From assembly GCA_900708905.1 (NCBI GenBank), contig CAADRB010000010.1:3319200-3383199 (forward strand): a stretch of 64,000 nt of DNA, in the 5' to 3' direction. The stretch comes from Hymenolepis diminuta. Its lineage: Eukaryota; Platyhelminthes; Cestoda; Cyclophyllidea; Hymenolepididae. A model generated the notes under the pieces. The model saw nothing but the letters and a program-made list of their open reading frames with translations, ran no database searches and had not been told where the DNA came from. Each line of letters starts with the position of its first letter. Position 1 is the stretch's first letter. Positions 36,152 through 47,650 of the stretch are shown here, piece by piece. Both the position numbers and the translations under genes were made by a program.

Positions 36152-37642
36152 ATGTTTGAAAATTTTCAGGTAGAAGCAAAACATCGCAAAATTCTTCCGG
36201 TGTTCGTGCCTAGTTTGGAAAATGGACAAATTTACATGGATCCCTGTCCTCATATATATAGATGGCTACTTCGTATTGAATTCGAAGAAAGGATCCCCAG
36301 TTGTGGAAAATCTCTTGTCACAACTAACTTCGACTCTCAATCGTCCTTATGCATAGTCCAGTGTCGAAAGTGCGAACTCTTGCCTCTAAATAGAATTGAA
36401 GTACTGTGGATCGTGGTTCCTATCAAATTGTTCTTGAAGGTAACTGAAATATCGACGAAAGACATAAAAGCTCACAGCAACATCATTCTTCCTCCTCCCC
36501 TTTCTATTTATGAAATTGATCGTTCAGGCTACCATTTAATTGCCAATAGCCTTTACAAGCATATCTTACAACAGGAGGCTATGACTTGGCTCAGCACTTT
36601 AGGTGGGGGTTTCTCCTGTCTGGGCGATAGATTTGAGGACGCTGTAGGTTGGAGCTTTTTCCCTTACAGTCATTTTGATATAGGCTGAAATCGCCGGCCA
36701 AATATCACTCCGACAGATGTGTTTAGCACTTGCCATGAAAATTCCAGTCTTTCAAGCTCGTTGTAGGTTGTTTTACGCTCAAAGTTTGATGCAACGCGGT
36801 CGTCTCAATGCTGCTGCCTGTATGATTAGGTATTTGCTATTCTAAAATATGTCTACTACTGTAATCGATTAAAGTAGCAACTTTATCTCCCTTTAGAGAT
36901 GTCTACATCTTTTCTAAAACTGCCTCTGCAGTTGATAATCCGCCAGAAGTACGATTAAGTCTGATGTGCCAAGGATTATGGAAGCGACTCTCTTATCTCT
37001 GGGCTCTTCGGAAAGAATCTAGAGTGGAGTTTCGTAGGCGGGGAGAAATTTCACAAAAGCCTTATACAACTGCCAGTTGTGGTCGGAGGTTGTATAAAGA
37101 TGTCAGTGCTATTCTCAGCATTATATAAGTGGTGTTTTTTACACTTACATGATTTTTATCCTATAATAAAATCACGTTTATAATTCCTTTTATACTTTCA
37201 AAAAACTCAGCGTGCGATGGATGAAGCGTGAAGTTAAAAGTATCTGGGACTCACCGTCTTTATATACGGTGCGTGCACGAGGTAATAATTCTCATCATAA
37301 TCTCTTCATAACCTTTCTGTTTAAGCAGTTCTGAAGGGAAACTTGGATGCCGCCCATTATCAGAGAATATACCCGCGAACTGTGTGTCAATTTCTTTGCC
37401 TACAAAGGCGGAATGAGATATTTACATTTGCCAGTCCTTTTAAAACAGAAATTACATGTCACAAATGTGGAGAAGGAGTTTCAGAAAAATGGCGTTTAAG
37501 ACTTCACTATGGTAAAGTTCATTTAAAGCAAAAACCGGGTCAGCGTGCAGAATGCAATAAAGTGCTTTGTGAAAAAAATCTTATATTAATCAGTATGAAG
37601 GGGCGGAGTCGAACGGATACGCCGTTTATCTTAAACGATTAA
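36152..37642 (+). CDS. Five-exon gene, conserved-looking protein with C-terminal C2H2-like finger (about 405 aa)
   Basis: Exons: 36152-36643, 36684-36829, 36897-37091, 37211-37281, 37329-37642. Phases agree throughout and the total is 1218 nt (405 aa plus TAA). The second intron is 67 nt and the first only 40 nt. The segment from about residue 150 (LGGGFSCLGDRFEDA, AEIAGQISLRQMCLALAM, QARCRLFYAQSLMQRGRL) looks like a conserved helical repeat-type region that I associate, without certainty, with small uncharacterised metazoan proteins (DUF4807-like). Near the C-terminus CHKC followed by H-x4-H (C-x2-C-x12-H-x4-H, about 37458-37525) fits a C2H2 finger. The start could instead be an acceptor TTTTCAG at 36170 with an upstream exon not found. 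The third donor (TT|GTATAA after 37091) is weak. If it is not used, the frame stops at 37128 and the last two exons belong to something else. Confidence 0.6.
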
Positions 37643-38026
37643 AAAACGCAAACTTAAAGGATATTCGTTTGCTTCGTGGAAGAAATTCTCAAATCGGTTG
37701 ACATTCTTGTTTCGCCAAAGGTCAAGTATCTGACAGTCAATTATTTCCTCTTCCCTTTTTCGAGTTGTGGTCATATACGAGCGATTGCAGTTTTTTTGAA
37801 CTGATTACGCTGCAAATGAATGAGCCTATGCAAGCCGGCTGGGAAGTACGTGTGCCATCACGCAAATTAAAATGGACGTCGAGCGTAGGCCAATCATGAA
37901 GTTAGATTGTCGAGATATACTCGTCTTCAAGTCGGTTAGTTGCCGTTGTGACATGATGGTAGCTTAATCCTATTATTTGTCCAAGTAATGTTTCGTAGTC
38001 CTCATTTCTGTTTTATAGACCTTGCG

Positions 38027-38065
<39 letters not shown>

Positions 38066-41000
38066 AGCGAAATTTTCTTAAATGAAGACTTACGTAAGTT
38101 TAATAATATCAATTTTTATCATGGCAAAGTAATAATAAGGCTTTATGAAAAATAAAAGGAAGAACAAACAGATATTTTCAATAAGGTATTAAATGCCGAA
38201 GAAGGTCAAGTGTAATCGGGAAATGTAGTCAGAATTGGTATTTATTTGAAGTTTTGATGCTCTAAGTTGCCCGCTTCATCGTAGGAGACAAAGAACATCG
38301 TATAATTTTCTAAATTTATGACTGGGTGATTTTTGGTCTAATTTTAACCACTGTAATATTGAGTTTAAAAAATCTTCATTTGTGTTTTTTTACAAAGAGA
38401 AACGTGAAATAGATTTAAGGAGAAGTATTAAGAATATTATGCATTTTCTGTGTACCATCAGTATATGGTGGTCTTTTATATTAACGGTTTTTTTCTAAGG
38501 GAATCAGTTAATCTAGTCAATATCTATGAGGGTTTAGGTTTCTAGATGAAATATGTCTATTCACAGATTGCGACTGCATTGCATGTTGGGAAAAGGTGGA
38601 TGAAATGCTGAGTACTGTGAGTGCTTAGCGGGAAAAGTTGAAATCCTTCGGTTCGTGAGATTTTTAATGTTTTTAGTCGATTCATTAAGAAGACTAAAAA
38701 GATGAAACACTTAACATAGTTACTGTATTTTCTGGAACGAATATATCATAATCATTATAAATCACATCTAAATTGTGCAAGAGAGTTTGACTAAGTGGAC
38801 TTTATTTCAGTTTTAAACAGATAGAAGCGGTACTTAAAATCCATTTATGTCATATAATTACCTCCGTAAAAGATCTCTTAAAAGATTCACTTACCAATTC
38901 AACTTAACCGACCTAGAAAGTGGTCTAAAAGTACGTTCCATCACGAATTATCTTTAGCTAACCATTTGTTGAACTTCTTTTTTCTAATTTCTTAGCGACA
39001 TCATTAAAAATGGGAGCAAAACTGAAATTTGAATTGAGAAAGATTTTCGGTTTGTCATATGTGTAGATATCATAATTCGTCCGCTCTCGTAAAGAGCACT
39101 CGGACTCTCAATGCGAATAAAATGTAGTCAGATTCGGGACGTGTTTTAGAGGGATATTATTATTGAAGACGTAGTCCCAATGTGATGGAGTTTCGAAGTT
39201 TATCTTGATATCTTTGAGTTCCAGTCTACAGCACCATCCTCCAAACAGGATTGTGGGTGTCTCAAAAGAATCTTGTGGGCTCGCTATTTGAACTGCACAT
39301 TAGTTTTGTTATCTACTTAGGTTCGTTCAGTTGCATATTTCAAATTTACACCCTAGGATTGATTAATGCCACTTCATTCTACACATTCTTGGTCTACTTT
39401 TACATTATTTCATGAATCAACTCTTTTCATCTAATTCATTTCGAACGGTAGATAATTAAAAATAGACAACTAAAACCATGATTCTCATTTTTACTGAAAC
39501 CGATTTCATTTTGAGCAGAGATCAGAAAGACTTGCTGAGTCAGTAGAGAATTATTTGATATATCGGACAAAACATTAATCACCTACATTCCAGTAAATAG
39601 TTAAATTCGATTTTGCGTTCCGATTGGTAAGCCTAACTTCTCAGCTATGAATTTGGTCATACAACCGAGCAGCTTCAGCGCCTACTGTTTTGAATGCAAG
39701 ATGGAAAAAACAGAAGAATTTTGGGGGTTAATTAAGCGTACGTTCAATCCAATCGTCGACCACCCACCATTATTTAATTACAAAGAATTAAAGCTTTATA
39801 CTTGCGTGAATTTGAGTCTAACTTTAGAGAAGTATTTGACTTGTCTTTGGGAAGTTCACTAATAAAACGCCAACGTATTTTGGTTTTGTTGCCCAGATCC
39901 AAGCACCATTAATCTTGCCTACGAGTTTTGACATTGTGATAGTTTTGATGTAATTGCAAGTGCTCATCTTTTTAACTCTACAAATGTGACCTACATTGAT
40001 GAATACATGGTCAGTGGAATTTCACTGATTTATTGCTCATGTCTATGTTTATTATGTTTTCAAATGGAATAATATCAATTCCAAATACATCAATTTCGAC
40101 TGTCTATTCAAACTTGTCCTCATTAGCGACTTAATTAAGGTGAACACATTTTAAAATTTATTTAGCACTAAATAGAACATGAACTATTTCCATAACTCTA
40201 GCGTCAGCGTAACTGACTACTGAGAACTACTAATTTTGTTATATGTAATCGGTAACCGACTTTAAAAAGGCTCATATTTTCTCACTCACTAGTACAATTC
40301 CTACAGATAGGATAAGGCGTTCGTGATAGTCACATTTCATGCCTGTGCTATATTTTAGCTTCTTGGTTGCCTACATTCTTCAGATTTGGCCAAATGGTTT
40401 TTATTTTTTCTAATTAAAATGCTAAGGGAAGTTGTGGTTATCTCCCGAATTTGTGAGAAATGAGGAGGCAGCGCCTTATAAAGCAAAGTCGGGTGATGTT
40501 TATGCTTTTGATATGATCAATCATCAAGGCATCCACCAATGTCAGTCATGAGTACCTAAAGATATTTACACCAACGAAATTAGTCATAGAATCAGGGTAC
40601 GGAAATGCCACAACTTGGCCCAAAGTAAGTTAATTTTTCAATAAGATGTAGGAATTCATGGGAATTTGCTGAAACCATATTGTTGGGCCAAGTGTACTGA
40701 ATAAAGTACATTAAGGATTCGAGAAAGTAAGAGAGAGATGACGGGGAGAGGAGATGAGAGGGCAGCGTAAGAGTAAATAAAAGGCAAGTGTGTGTCTGCG
40801 CGTGTGCATATGAGTGGAAATACAAAAGGGGTGCAGATGGGTGGATTAGTCAAGTACGGATGTGAGTTATGAGTGCAGGTGTACTTTTAAATGAAACGGG
40901 ACAGTTATAGGCAAAGGGAGAATCGATAAACTTGTCTGGAGATAACAGATAGTGCTTTGAGCCATAGAGACGGATATGAAAAATCAACATATTTTAGTAA

Positions 41001-42254
41001 AGAATGTGACTACAGAGTAATTTTGAAAATGCACGGAGTCATCCTCCAAGATATAAAGATGTACTTCTGTCTCTGAAGGCTGTGAGTGGGCAGTCTCCTT
41101 TTATTAGGCATCAGAAAGCCGAGGTTTGAAAAAATAACTGTCATATAGTGGCCGCTTACAGTATGGAAGAACATAATATAGGGATGTTAAGGGAAAAAGA
41201 GGTATGAGAGAACTGTAGAGAAGTCTTTCATACCTGTTAGTTAATTTCTGATATGATGAGCTACTCTTCCTTTGACAGGCTCAGTTCCTTGATCGGCAAT
41301 GGTTTACCTTTTTGACATTTTATCTGGACCTATTAATATATTTGGTGTGCTCGATGCAACTGGGAGGTAGAAAAATTTATCCACAAAAATCTGCAAGAAA
41401 ATAATGTACCACCTATGCCTATACATGGTAAAGCTTGTTGGTAATTTTGAGAAGTTTTGGTTGGGAAGTCTTAAACTTCGACTTATGTTCGGAGTTTGGA
41501 AAGAGGATATAGATCATATAGCTAAAGACAAGTAGGATGTACTTGCTCTAATCCCATATTAATACGTCTTCGAAAGAAAATAGCATTGGTTGATATGTGT
41601 TCAAAGTGAAGGAAAAATAGTCCGAGCAGTTAGATAAAGAGAAGAATGAGATACTTCTCTACCAAATGTTGCACCCGTACGTCTGCGTGCAGTATTCAAA
41701 CAGATGTGATTCAGAGTAGTTGGAGAAGCTCTCAAGGAGGACATTATGAAAAGCACGACGAGATATCGATTTACTTAATTGATATTGCAAGCTTTACACT
41801 GATTTCAGTGATGTCCATACCAATGCAAGAAATTTATCTGCTGAACGATCTCAAAGTTAACGATGATGTTTGCAAAGTGGGAGCGATGGATGATGCTTAT
41901 ATAGTGTGTTCAGATTAGCCAACACGCACAAGCAATGATTAATGTTATTTAATTATTCTCAATTTGCGAAGATCTAGAGCGATGAAAATTCCTGAAGGCC
42001 CTTTTGGTTCACTAGATTGATTTGGTCAACATTAACGAGTTTGTAATTCAAATTTCTGGAGAAAGATGACCAAATTTTGATAGCCATCTATAAAACAACG
42101 TGGACTGATCTGATGGGTTGATAAACAGGCCAATCTAATAACGGCGCTTAACTGGCCATACTGTGATCTGCCTTGGCTGATGCAGTGGCAGTACCATACA
42201 AACTTCATTGTGCCTGCAAAGCATATAGATACCTTCATAATAGACAATTTGTAA
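37643..42254. other. Long region without a supported gene
   Basis: Contains an AT microsatellite (38029-38059) and a purine-rich stretch on the + strand (about 40720-41220). Open frames at 39647-39862, 40592-40853, 41646-41918 and 42032-42247 are short, without splice context or recognisable motifs. I see no gene. Confidence 0.5.
38029..38059. repeat. AT dinucleotide microsatellite
   Basis: About 15 uninterrupted AT units, visible directly. Confidence 0.95.
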
Positions 42255-42860
42255 CATTTATTCTTTTCATAGTACTGCGCTCATCTCTTTCAATTAATTC
42301 TTTTAGAACCTCTTTCTAAAATTCAAGAAATCTCAACTGTGAATAGATAGTGAAAAGTGAACTCAATCAATTGCTTTGGGAAAGCAACACTCAAAATTGA
42401 ATGAAGGTTTCGTGAGGTAATGGTGGTGCCGTCTAATATTTTGATATTTAGTTTCTTCTATCTGTACTTTGAAGCCTCTGCTGACAGCGAAAAAGGAAAT
42501 TTTGTCCTAGTGAACTTATGCTTCTTCACAGTTGAAGGGAATTTCACACTTGGTTCTCAGTACCTTAATTTTTCTCGCATAATCTCCAGTGCAATTTATT
42601 ATCTACTACATCAACTCTGCCCAATTAATTACTGCTATCAGTCACGCATTCCTGTTACTGCTTTGGCTCGTCACTTCTTTAAAGGCTAAAAATGTGAAAA
42701 TTTCACAAGGACACCACTAATGTCAGTGACAGTGGAAAGGGAATCAAGTAATAGATCCATTGTTGTCTATTTACCGAAAACCGTCTGAGAACATGTCGAT
42801 TTCTGTTTCAAGCTAGATATTTCTTAACTTGATGTTTACTTTTCAACACGTTGGATATAA
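42255..42860 (+). repeat. R-family interspersed repeat, copy 1 (3' half)
   Basis: Starts with the shared CTGCGCTCATCTCTTTC-type segment, then TTTTAGAACC, GTGAACTTATGCTTCTTC, CAGTTGAAGGGAATTT and TGGTTCTCAGTACC. It ends in the CATGTCGATTTCTG-like tail also seen near 52110. It aligns with about 51500-52150 and 55130-55520. It carries an 89-codon open frame (42420-42689), but the copies vary, so coding is not shown. Confidence 0.75.
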
Positions 42861-43268
42861 TTGATATCTATTTTAAGTGGCTTGTACAACATACGTGGCC
42901 TCACCTTGCGTAATCATGCCATCTACTTTGTGAATTTTGTGCATTTTTAATGAAAAAAAGATCTTATTTAAGTTTAAATGATGTAGCAAGATTAACTAAA
43001 AAATTTCAGGGAGCACACATTTCCGCAATACATTTTACGAAATGGAAATGTTATTCAGAAAGGACAACTTAAGTTGTCAAGATGAAAATACAGTTCACAT
43101 AAAATTAAATGCATTTACTTGATGATACATACATTTATTTTATGTTTTTTACCTTTTATTTAAAAAAAGCGTTTAATTATGAATTGGTATTTTTGAACTA
43201 ATGAAAAACCTTGCACATTGAACAGGTATTCTTAGGCAACTGAATACACATAAATAAAGATCTGAGTT

Positions 43269-44516
43269 CTTTAACATCTCTGCATCTCTACGCCTTTCCG
43301 ATATTTTGGGATTGTTAGCTGAAGTAATGCCATGAGTTAAGGATTCTTAGGATTGCAAGGGAGTTAAATGGGATTCGGACAATTTGCTCTTCAAAATACT
43401 TGTTGATAACATTATTCCATTGACGATTGAGCGGCAATGAAATGTGGTCAAAAAATAAATTCACACAAGTTTGACTTCTCATTGCAGTTTGAACATCTTC
43501 TTTTACAAATGCATCCATCCTCTAGATCTGCCAAATTACCAGAATGTGCATGAATGATAATAAAGTTGTACGAAAGTTTGAACATTACCGCTGACTACTG
43601 TCAGTGGTAAGTAAATAGAAGTAAAGTCATCAACATTGTGGTGACATGATAGAGAATGCGACCGTCCTGCATAATTAGAAAACGATATCTGAGGAAACCT
43701 ATACTCCTTCCCTTCTAGTCAGTCAGATCAATCCACTAAGCCTACCTGATTTTTACCAGAACTTGTTCCAGGTCTACTTTGGTATTAGAATCGCGTTTCA
43801 AGAAATACAAGAAAAGGAGTAAGATGAAAGAGTTCCGCGTTCTTATCGAATCCATCCCACCGTCTCTCATTGTTTGGTCTGTCCTGACCAAATGTGCTGT
43901 AACATGCTTGAGTGGGTGTTAATTTGGCAGTCAGAATGGGGTGAAACATTACCGATATCTCCTGGAAGCTCGAAAATTCATCATCCTCACTGACCGCAGG
44001 CGGTTTACATATGCCAGTTGAGCCACTTTTGACAGTCATCCTTCATGCGCACCCCGGTACCTCAATTATATTCTGCAGTTCACCAACGACATCAGACGTG
44101 TTGATGGCAAGGGCAATATCGTTGTCTTTCTTCGTCTTTCTCCACCCAATGTCGAAGCAGCAACGAAAGCCATTGACATTCACTCCATTTCTGAAGCTCG
44201 AAAGACTCACTCCGAGCTCCAAGAATTCCGAAATCCCCCAACCCCTTTCCTGTTGGAACATGTTTTATTACCGACAACTGCGAGTTTGGTGTTGTGATGT
44301 TTCAACCGATACACCAAGATCTTGTGATCCGGAAGCTTTTCGAATCTCTCCATAATCTGTCACACCCCGGCAAACGTGCAACGACAAAGCTCGTTACTTA
44401 TAGTCTCGTCTGGCCATCTTGTTACAAGGACATAGCAAACTGGACGAAAACACGTCAAGCATGCCAGCGATCTAAAGTTGATTAACACACTGAAATCCCT
44501 CTTGAAAAATTCCACT
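43269..44516. repeat. 1248-bp duplicated block, left copy
   Basis: Appears identical by eye over its full length to 62391-63638 (constant offset 19122). It contains decayed Ty3/gypsy pol remnants in its right two thirds. Beyond 44516 the copies differ at two adjacent bases, then match for about 13 bases, then diverge completely. Confidence 0.92.
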
Positions 44517-44531
44517 ACCAGATTTCCGATA
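43880..44531 (+). mobile_element. Decayed Ty3/gypsy pol fragment: RNase H to integrase zinc-binding region
   Basis: On the + strand an RNase H piece (VKHYRYLLEARKFIILTD, about 43957-44010) is followed in another frame by YLNYILQFTNDIRRVDGKGN (44054 onward). An open linker runs to about 44297. A further frame carries the integrase zinc-binding region (LHNLSHPGKRATTKL to ACQRSKV, to 44485). The HHCC finger is damaged: the first Cys of C-x2-C reads Arg (TRQAC). Stops and shifts separate the parts. A short conserved RNase H segment (LTPTQACYSTFG, about 43888-43930) reads on the minus strand, implying a small inversion. It has no flanking LTR here and is dead. Confidence 0.88.
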
Positions 44532-44994
44532 TTAATATTTCTGGGTGAATCATGCGTGAAATTCCCATCAACTGTGAAGAAGCATGAGTTCACTAGGATA
44601 AAGTTCCCTTGTCTGCTGTCAGCAGATGCTTTAAAGTACAGAGAGAAGGAAGTGAATAACAGAATATCAGGCAACATTACCTCTACCCACACAAAAAATT
44701 AGACTCAGTTCATGGCCGCCTTGAGAAGTATATCCCATCCTATGATACGTTTCAATTGGTGACCTAGCGATAAATCACTTTTAGAAAGAAGCTCTTAAAG
44801 AAATAAAGAGGAGAGATGAGCGCTGCGCTATGACAAGAAGAAATAACTTATGATATCTAAATATGTTCTTCTCTACATTCAAGGAGCAAGACGGTTTTCC
44901 TTAACAAATTTTAGCACTTTCAAAAACACAAAATACTAGTAAATAAGAGAATTTTTGAAACCCTTCTTAAATTAGGCATAAAAAGATGAGATAA
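44532..44994 (-). repeat. R-family interspersed repeat, copy 2 (inverted)
   Basis: The reverse complement matches about 54950-55320: GCCTAATTTAAGAAGGGTTTC, then the TTGTTAAGGAA, CATAAGTTATTTCTTC and GCGCTGCGCTCATCTCT landmarks, and the CACAGTTGATGGGAATTTCACG-type segment. It joins the gypsy fragment directly at about 44532, so one inserted into or replaced the other. Confidence 0.8.
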
Positions 44995-45297
44995 ATAAGT
45001 GGAAGGTTAAGAATTATCAGAATACTATTTTCTCGAATTAGTTCACTATTATGAGTCATGTATTAAAATGTAGAATAACATGACTACTTAACTCGAATTT
45101 ATGTTCTGAGAATTCCAAAATGTGTCATCTCGAAAGGTTAAACGAATGTACCGAAAATTCGCATATTATAGCATCTAAACAATGGGGTTTAAATGTATCG
45201 AAAATTCTTTTGTAAGTAAACAATGTGTTTCACTCTCAAATCTCAATAGTTGGTTAATATTTTGATATCCGAATAGCATTTGAATGCAGTTATCTGA
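44995..45297 (+). repeat. 303-bp near-identical repeat, copy 1
   Basis: Matches 55772-56074 with only two visible mismatches (offset 10777). A shorter, more diverged copy lies at about 57262-57368. No coding sign. Confidence 0.92.
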
Positions 45298-46370
45298 TCT
45301 CCAATTGGGTTTTTGGACACCAAGTATGGGCAACATCTGATGGAAAAACTTTCGGGTAGGCAGAGAGAAGTCCTAGGATGTCCGTTAGTCTGTACCAAGG
45401 TTTATGCGTCTTAATTGCCTTAACAAATATTCACAATTAATTTTAAAAACATGCAATTTCATACTAAATTTTTAATACTGTTACATTTTTCGGCTATAAA
45501 TATAATTAAATTATAAATCATAAAGGCATAAATTTAAATAAATGTTAACATTAATGACAGCTAAATTAGGTCATTGGTGTCTTCAGGATTATCAGAGTGG
45601 AGAATTCTCAAACAGAATCACATGAGCGTTATACTCTAGTTCATTCATCTTTGGAGTACGGAGAACCTTCTCTCACAGTAAAAACATTTGACAAGAGTGT
45701 AACAGTTTTCCGCTGTGACAAATCCACTTTATTGACTGTCATATGAACAATCAACAAAAATTAGTCAAATGAATGTTAAGAAACGACGTGTTTAAATAAA
45801 AATGTGCTCTAAACGTGGCTTTCAGAAGTGCGTGGAAGGCGTGTCCTCTATATTTATCAAGTAGACGATAATTGTGCAATAATTACATGAAAGTGATCCA
45901 AAATAGATTTATCGTCAGTTCTTTAATTGAAACATATCGTAGGATGAAGTATTCTTTTCAAGACAGCCATGAATTGAGTGAAATTTAAAGCATCTGCTGA
46001 CAGCGCATGGGGAAAATTGCTACCTTCCTTCAAAAATAGTAGGCGTCCTTTTGCTACTTCGATATACCACGTAGCTCTTACCAGCTCTTTCAATCTGTCC
46101 ATCGATTACGGCAACTAAAATGGGCTTGAGTCAGACTCCACAGTTATTCTAAAAATACAATCCATATGACATGAAACAGTGTGCGGTGGTTTATGGCATT
46201 GAAACAAATTTGTAAGGAATACGTGTATTCCGAGTATGTCTTGGGAGGAAACACCAGATTCATCGACTGTGGAACATTTATAAATAAGCTTCACACTTCT
46301 GACCAAGAGTCATGAATTTTCCTTTATAACCAATTTTCGTGACACCCCAATTTTGCTGCAATGAATCATG
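45298..46370. other. Region upstream of copy A gene with repeat fragments
   Basis: Includes an R-family fragment (45800-46095) and a segment at about 46110-46290 that aligns with about 60965-61130 (shared CTTGGGAGGAAACACCA and TTCATCGA landmarks). There is no signal-peptide exon comparable to that of copy B in this stretch. Confidence 0.55.
45800..46095 (+). repeat. R-family interspersed repeat, copy 3 (internally deleted)
   Basis: Shares the AGTGCGTGGAAGGCGTGT, GACGATAATTGTGCAATAATTA and GCATCTGCTGACAGCGCA landmarks with the copies at 50.9-52.2 kb and 54.5-55.6 kb. The middle is missing. Confidence 0.65.
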
Positions 46371-47650
46371 TTGTCGAGAGTTATTACAAACTCTTCTGGA
46401 AGAGTAGGACCAATGCTATTTCAATCTCCATCGCCTATGGTACATCCATTGTCTATATGAAGAGTTATATATGACCTCTGAAAGTACTTAAAAGCAAACT
46501 ACTGTATTGCAATTAAGCATCATACGTTTAATTGTAAATTTTACGGTTTATTAATTTAAATTTTATTTAATTCAATGAAATAACTTTCAATTTAAGAACC
46601 TGTCGATGCAGAAAACACCGGGAAGCAATTTTGTTCCCTTGAAACTCGTAAATGGTAGTTGCGTTGTGGGCGACAGTATTGTTGGAAGCCCATGTGACGC
46701 GGAGGGATGTAAGTCGGAAAAAGAAACATTGACTCTCGTTGAATAAAATTGCTTATATCAATTGCATTTCACCAATGTAGATTAATGTGTGATCGAAAAT
46801 AATACTTTATCTCATCTTTCTAGACCACACTCTTATTACTCTCGACGAATTTCCCGATTATCATCTTCTTCGACTCAAAGGCGATTTTAGGCACTACACA
46901 GTATTTTTTGCAGAAGATTGCAAATTTCCCACTCCAAAAAACGGTAGGAAAACTGCAATTAAATTAGCATTTCCTTTAAGAATGAAGTTGTAATTTGTTT
47001 AAATAAGTGCATTTCACAATCGAAATGTCTGATTCTTCCATTCAATAGCAAACATATACTTTTCAGGGGAGATAATTGTGAAGAAATCGATCCCACTTTA
47101 CCGATATCTTGGTGGCAAAAGAGAGGAAAATGTTATTTTTGCAATGAAAGGGACTAATTTTGACAATGTAATTTGCAATTTTTGTATAGAAAAGATTTTT
47201 ATGTACACAACTTGTAAATTTCATCACACTTAATAAATCTATGTATGTTTCATAGATTAGATTTCATAAAGACGGCATCCCAATATGTGAGTGGAAGCAT
47301 TTAATGCCACATTTTGGAGAATGTGGTAAGTATAAATATTTTTAAAATTTTATTTGTATAAAATTGCTTTTCTAAATTTCATATTTCATTAGGCAATCTG
47401 ACTGTGGATAAAAAAAATGATCTAGTAATGTACAATGCAGCATTGTTCAAAACAAACAAAATGTATGAAACTTACGCTTTGAGTAACGATTTGAGCATAA
47501 TCTCGGTAACTCTTGATTGGTATGAAACGGGTACGCCAGTAGATAATCGACTAAATCTTTCAAGATATATCGATATTTAAGGGTTATTTTTATATTCCAG
47601 GCGAAGCACCAGAAGTCAAGGTTAGTGGTAGGTTTGATGACAATATTTAA
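46371..47650 (+). CDS. Copy A of a tandem two-gene family (secreted-protein paralogue, leader missing)
   Basis: I do not recognise the family. Exons 3-8 are intact and in frame, with sizes equal or close to those of copy B: 46597-46708, 46824-46943, 47067-47167, 47256-47325, 47393-47530, 47601-47650. An exon-2 equivalent ends at 46439 (GTACAT donor) and joins exon 3 in phase 0. Copy B's exon-2 acceptor (TTTTCAG) is absent here: the homologous bases look deleted, and no signal-peptide exon is found upstream. Translation might start at the ATG at 46368 in the same frame, giving an unsecreted product of about 226 aa. Compared with copy B it keeps five of six mature cysteines. The last is Ser (VKVSGRF instead of VKACGGF). 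It could be expressed with an unseen leader exon or be an early pseudogene. Confidence 0.7.

Noticed and set aside
37560..37640. B-box-like GTTCGACTC on the minus strand suggesting a tRNA
   Set aside because: No A box, anticodon stem or acceptor stem can be placed upstream, and the stretch lies in an exon of the five-exon gene.
43315..43518. Antisense 67-codon frame found in both 1248-bp copies
   Set aside because: Identity of the copies alone keeps it open in both. There is no homology or splice context.
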